In this document: in pieces, positions 61,201-64,000 of the stretch
Layout of the letters: the number at the start of each line of letters is the position of its first letter
How positions within the stretch are numbered: the first letter of the stretch is position 1
Assembly: GCA_947034895.1 (NCBI GenBank)
Contig: OX344764.1
Location: forward strand, 37,760,935-37,824,934
Reading direction: 5' to 3'
DNA from: Rhytidiadelphus loreus
Lineage: Eukaryota; Streptophyta; Bryopsida; Hypnales; Hylocomiaceae
DNA: 64,000 nt
Program-made: the position numbers and the translations under genes
The notes under the pieces: model-generated
The model's input: the letters and a program-made list of their open reading frames with translations, nothing else
The model's database searches: none
What the model was told of the DNA's origin: nothing

Positions 61201-62206
61201 ATTTCTTTAATGTCAATTTGACATGTTGAAATACTTTTATCACATTTTTCATGAAAGATAAATGGAGTTGGTATCTAACCCAAGTCGTTTCATATTTTTT
61301 GGAGCTTCTTGAAATTAGTTATGAATTTTGATGTTGACATCACATAGGTCACTAATTAAAATCGTCTACCCCTAATATGTGCACTATTGATACATTGACA
61401 AATGAATTTGATACATTGAAGAAAGCAAAATGTACCCTTGTGTTTGAGGATTGTGTTTGAGGATGCTTTTAGAGCCCGGTTGTTTTATGGACCTCGTACC
61501 TCACATCTTGCAAACTGTAAATTTGTCAGTTTGTTGAATATGTGCCAATTTACTCTTGAAAGACTACAAACAAAAGTTGTCCTGCTCCTCTACGTACATT
61601 GTGCCTTTGTATGAACGATATTAATATCAATTGTCTAATAAATATGCCGGTCGAATTCACCTGAGAAGGAAATCCAAATAGTACATAGGATGAATTCTAC
61701 ACACTATGAAATTTATGAGCTCGAATGGACCAGTATATATGGAATTTCAGGCTCTATATATTCTAAACTCAATGGGAAGTTGGGAAATTCCAGAATTGCT
61801 CACTGGAATTATAGGCTAGGGTTCACAGAATTTTTGGATTTCTCTAGTGATTAACTAGGACTGACATAACATTTTGTAGCATGTACTGTCACCCCCTTAG
61901 CTCTACAGTTGATGGTCTGAAATATTTCGCACCTAACAATACTTCATGATCAGTAGCTAATTAAGTGGACAGGAGGCTCAATGTGATGAGCAGGGTGCAT
62001 GAACGCTATTGAAATGTTATGGAAAGTATGGAATTAAAAGTCCTGAAAACGAAACCCCATGCTGAGAAGTTTTTCAAATTGTCAATATATATATGTACAG
62101 ACGACGTAGTGCACTACCGACAAAGGACGTCGCGGGCTTCTCAGTTGATGAATTGGTCGCCGCGACTACCCTGGTGCAGATGAAGAACGATCTGAAGTCG
62201 ATCTGA
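58244..62206 (+). CDS. Candidate two-exon gene for a small organelle-targeted protein (weak)
   Basis: Exon 58244-58332 begins ATG and encodes MAAAAVFARRSFTSLCAAG, an Ala/Arg/Ser-rich, acid-free start like a mitochondrial presequence. It ends in phase 2 at an AG|GT. The exon at 62101-62206 follows a TGTACAG acceptor, needs a phase-2 donor, and encodes KDVAGFSVDELVAATTLVQM before a TGA. Spliced directly they give about 64 aa. The 3.8 kb intron is long for this window and other exons may be missing. Family not recognised. The repeats in between argue for caution. Confidence 0.25.
58687..59100. repeat. ~310 bp direct duplication
   Basis: 58687-58782 and 58996-59100 share CATAATATCACGT, CGACAGGGCA, GTTTGCAAGTCTT and GTGTTTTTCTTG. 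GGTGGGTTAGAATGTTCG also occurs twice (58951 and 59080). Confidence 0.7.
59123..59280. repeat. Foldback, ~50 bp arms
   Basis: The left arm (about 59123-59175) contains GAAGTAGGAGGGGTTACCAT and GAAAAATATGGCCATTACC. The right arm (about 59225-59280) contains their reverse complements. The loop is about 50 nt. Confidence 0.75.
60022..60694 (+). CDS. Candidate small Lys/Cys-rich protein, 2 exons, 99 aa (weak)
   Basis: Exon 1 60022-60165 starts MAPKTRAKSAKAGAK, a Lys/Ala-rich basic stretch, and ends CCLCGAS at TCG|GTGAGG. Exon 2 60539-60694 follows a TCCAG acceptor in the same phase and ends RKCCCKCFC before TAA. Two Cys clusters suggest metal binding. I do not recognise a family. The intron holds a small foldback (60234-60316). 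Confidence 0.3.
60234..60316. mobile_element. 83 bp foldback MITE-like element
   Basis: Begins CAACCGGGGTT and ends the inverted AACCCCGGTTG, with further pairing TTGCACT / AGTGCAA inside. Confidence 0.6.
61121..61162. repeat. Short hairpin
   Basis: CGACATCCTAAACGA and TCGTTTAGGATGCCG pair (one mismatch) around a 12 nt loop. Confidence 0.6.
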
Positions 62207-62803
62207 ACTAGCTAGCCTGCGAGCTCCCGATCCCGTGCAGAAAGAGTCTCGTGGAAGGCGGAACTTGACTCAACAGGGTCGCCATTCGATCACAAGGACG
62301 TATTCACGGGCGTGATCGATCCCAATTCAAGTCTACCTTCGTGGCTTCATCAGGCCGCCCCTGCAACCAAAATTTAGCTAATACTATGGCTAGCTGGATC
62401 GATCATGCATGCATGCCGCCGTGTATATATTAATCACACGAACAGTGGATCAGGAGCCTTAGTTATGTTGATCACATGAGCGTACGTACAATGGCCCGAT
62501 CTAAAAGTCCAATTTGATTTTGGTTTGAAATTGCAATTCATGCTGCTTCAATTCAAAGGAACCTTTTGGTGTGTACGTAGTTACTGGGTTCGGACATGAT
62601 CAATCGAAGACTTGTACATAGTCAACAATGCATTGCAATTACCTTCATGAGCTTGGTATCTGTTTAAGCAGTACATTAATTAATGAGAAGACCGGGAAAT
62701 TCTGTAAGCTGCACTGCGCCCTTTGCTAGCTAGAGTTTGTTCAACCATGCTCTTCAGTAAGTTTTGCTCAATATCGTAGTGGTCATTTTAGTGGTTGTGG
62801 CCA

Positions 62804-63062
62804 TGCCTTCAATCTCCTCTAGTATTTCAATTTAACCATGATTAATTATTTCTGAACATTGGTAAATTGCCTTCAATCTCTTCTAGTATTTCAATTTAAC
62901 CATGATTAATTATTTTTGAACATTGGTAAGTTGCCTTCAATCTCCTCTAGTATTTCAATTTAACCATGATTAGTTATTTTTGAACATTGGTAAATTGCCT
63001 TCAATCTCCACTAGTATTTCAACTTAACCATGATTAATTATTTATGAACATTGGTAAGTTGT
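62804..63062. repeat. Tandem repeat, 64 bp unit, 4 copies
   Basis: The unit starts GCCTTCAATCTCC and contains AACCATGATTA and GAACATTGGTAA. Starts are near 62804, 62868, 62932 and 62996. Copies differ by one to three bases. Confidence 0.92.
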
Positions 63063-63732
63063 TAGGGTTTAGAAATACCTACCTTGCTTCCTAAAACATT
63101 GACAACAAATGCACATCATTCATATGTATATATTCAAGAAGTATTTTTGATGGCGAAGTAGTTAATCTATTTTGATGGAAAACAATATGCCATAAATAGG
63201 GCATAAATAAGTCATAAGTGAAGTAAATGGAATTACAGACATTCAAGGCTAGTGAAGTTGGAAACGTACAACTGAAGAGTCAAATGCAACACCGATTCTA
63301 TTCATACTACAAGAAAAAAACTGAAAATAGCTCCTACAACATCCAAATAACAAGCATTTGTTGGTCAAAACCATATAAAAAAAAGGAACGACTGAGATCC
63401 ATAATAAAAGATTCCATTCAAATAAGAAACTACTAAAATTTGCTAAAAGTCAAGAAATAAATTCATGGACAATTTCATCAAAATGGCGGTATTCCATATG
63501 CCATTATCAACCACCCAATTTGAATTGTAAAAGTGACATCTATGATGGGTAAAGATTTTAGAAATCTTTTATTTGCATAATTATCAAAAATCTAATATTG
63601 GTATAGATTTCAAACCGCACAATCTAATCTGTAAAAGTGACATCTAAGATAGATGTAGATTTCAAACATCTAAGACATTTGTACATTTCAAACCGCTCAA
63701 TCTAAACTGTAAAAACTTCCAAAGTAGCAGAA
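63063..63732. other. AT-rich non-coding DNA
   Basis: No gene; a short imperfect repeat around GTAAAAGTGACATCTA occurs near 63530 and 63640. Confidence 0.4.
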
Positions 63733-63958
63733 CACTAGAAGAAACCCATGTCTTTTGTGACAAGCCTTAATTTTTTTTGACAGATTTTTTTTATGTCTAA
63801 ATTGACATTTAGCTGTTTTTATGTTTTTAATGATGTTCATTAGATCATTTGGATGTCATGAAAAACTTAAAAACAACTAAATGTCAACTTAGACATCAAA
63901 AAAAATCCGTCAGAAAAAATTAAGGCTCATCACAAAAAAACATGGGTTTCCTCTAGTG
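63733..63958. mobile_element. 226 bp MITE with CACTA ends
   Basis: Starts CACTAGAAGAAACCCATG and ends CATGGGTTTCCTCTAGTG, with inverted pairing continuing almost to the centre (for example AATTGACATTTAG / CTAAATGTCAACTT). Flanked by GAA on both sides (63730-63732, 63959-63961). The termini match the 2544 bp element at 796-3339. Confidence 0.9.
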
Positions 63959-64000
63959 GAATGGTGCCATTTCAACGAAATTACCCATATTCCTAAATAA

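Larger units (their letters stand above)
57176..62003. repeat. Segment bounded by ~42 bp inverted repeats
   Basis: 57176-57220 (TTCATGCACTGGGCTCATCA then CATTGAGCCTCC and TGTCCACTTA) matches the reverse complement of 61962-62003 with a few changes. The 4.7 kb between is richer in GC and CpG than its surroundings. No transposase was seen inside and no target duplication at the ends. Confidence 0.55.

Noticed and set aside
1..64000. CRISPR arrays, bacterial operons, rRNA genes
   Set aside because: The tandem repeats seen lack the short repeat plus unique spacer pattern; gene structure is eukaryotic and no rRNA sequence was recognised.

Overview
The window is nuclear DNA of a land plant. Genes have many short introns with canonical GT-AG borders, intergenic DNA is AT-rich, plant-type telomere-like CCCTAAA stretches occur, and the protein families are plant ones (a CYP704-like P450, an SRS2/UvrD-like helicase, a plastid rhomboid, an LEA_2 protein). 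Transposon content with a DUF7869-type transposase suggests a bryophyte or other early-diverging lineage, but the species cannot be fixed from this sequence. All exon models were built by eye from reading frames, splice signals and phase; none was checked against transcripts or databases.

Layout. 1-5.0 kb: a decayed tandem array of a ~560 bp unit, interrupted by a complete 2.5 kb non-autonomous CACTA element, a hAT MITE and part of another MITE. 5.27-8.55 kb (+): a complete six-exon cytochrome P450 whose promoter abuts the last, CpG-rich array unit. 8.6-11.8 kb: intergenic, with a MITE and a near-perfect 53 bp-arm hairpin. 11.79-22.78 kb (-): a complete 29-exon UvrD/SRS2-type helicase of 1307 aa, with a piggyBac-type MITE in one intron. 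23.7-24.9 kb: a 386 bp-arm foldback with a MITE in one arm. 27.4-31.4 kb (+): an eight-exon chloroplast-type rhomboid protease. 32.5-34.6 kb (-): a three-exon LEA_2 protein with one membrane helix. 35.4-36.1 kb: a pogo/Tigger remnant. 37.5-38.1 kb: two long imperfect hairpins.

38.4-53.8 kb is the most unusual part. I read it as one large decayed mobile element with two divergent transcription units. The minus unit encodes, in order, a ParB-like module, a beta-class DNA-methyltransferase-like module, an acidic/coiled-coil linker and an FCP1/NIF-type phosphatase domain; its exons join in phase once one probable frameshift is allowed. The plus unit is a 945-codon intronless DDE/DUF7869-type transposase with two internal stops. 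At least fourteen copies of a palindrome (half-site TTYAGCKCGA) lie in the introns and 5' flanks of both units, never in an exon. Their arms covary, so they look like sites for a dimeric protein or hairpin structures.

54-64 kb holds a tRNA-derived SINE-like unit, more MITEs, tandem repeats, a segment bounded by ~42 bp inverted repeats, two weak small-gene candidates, and a 226 bp MITE with CACTA ends.
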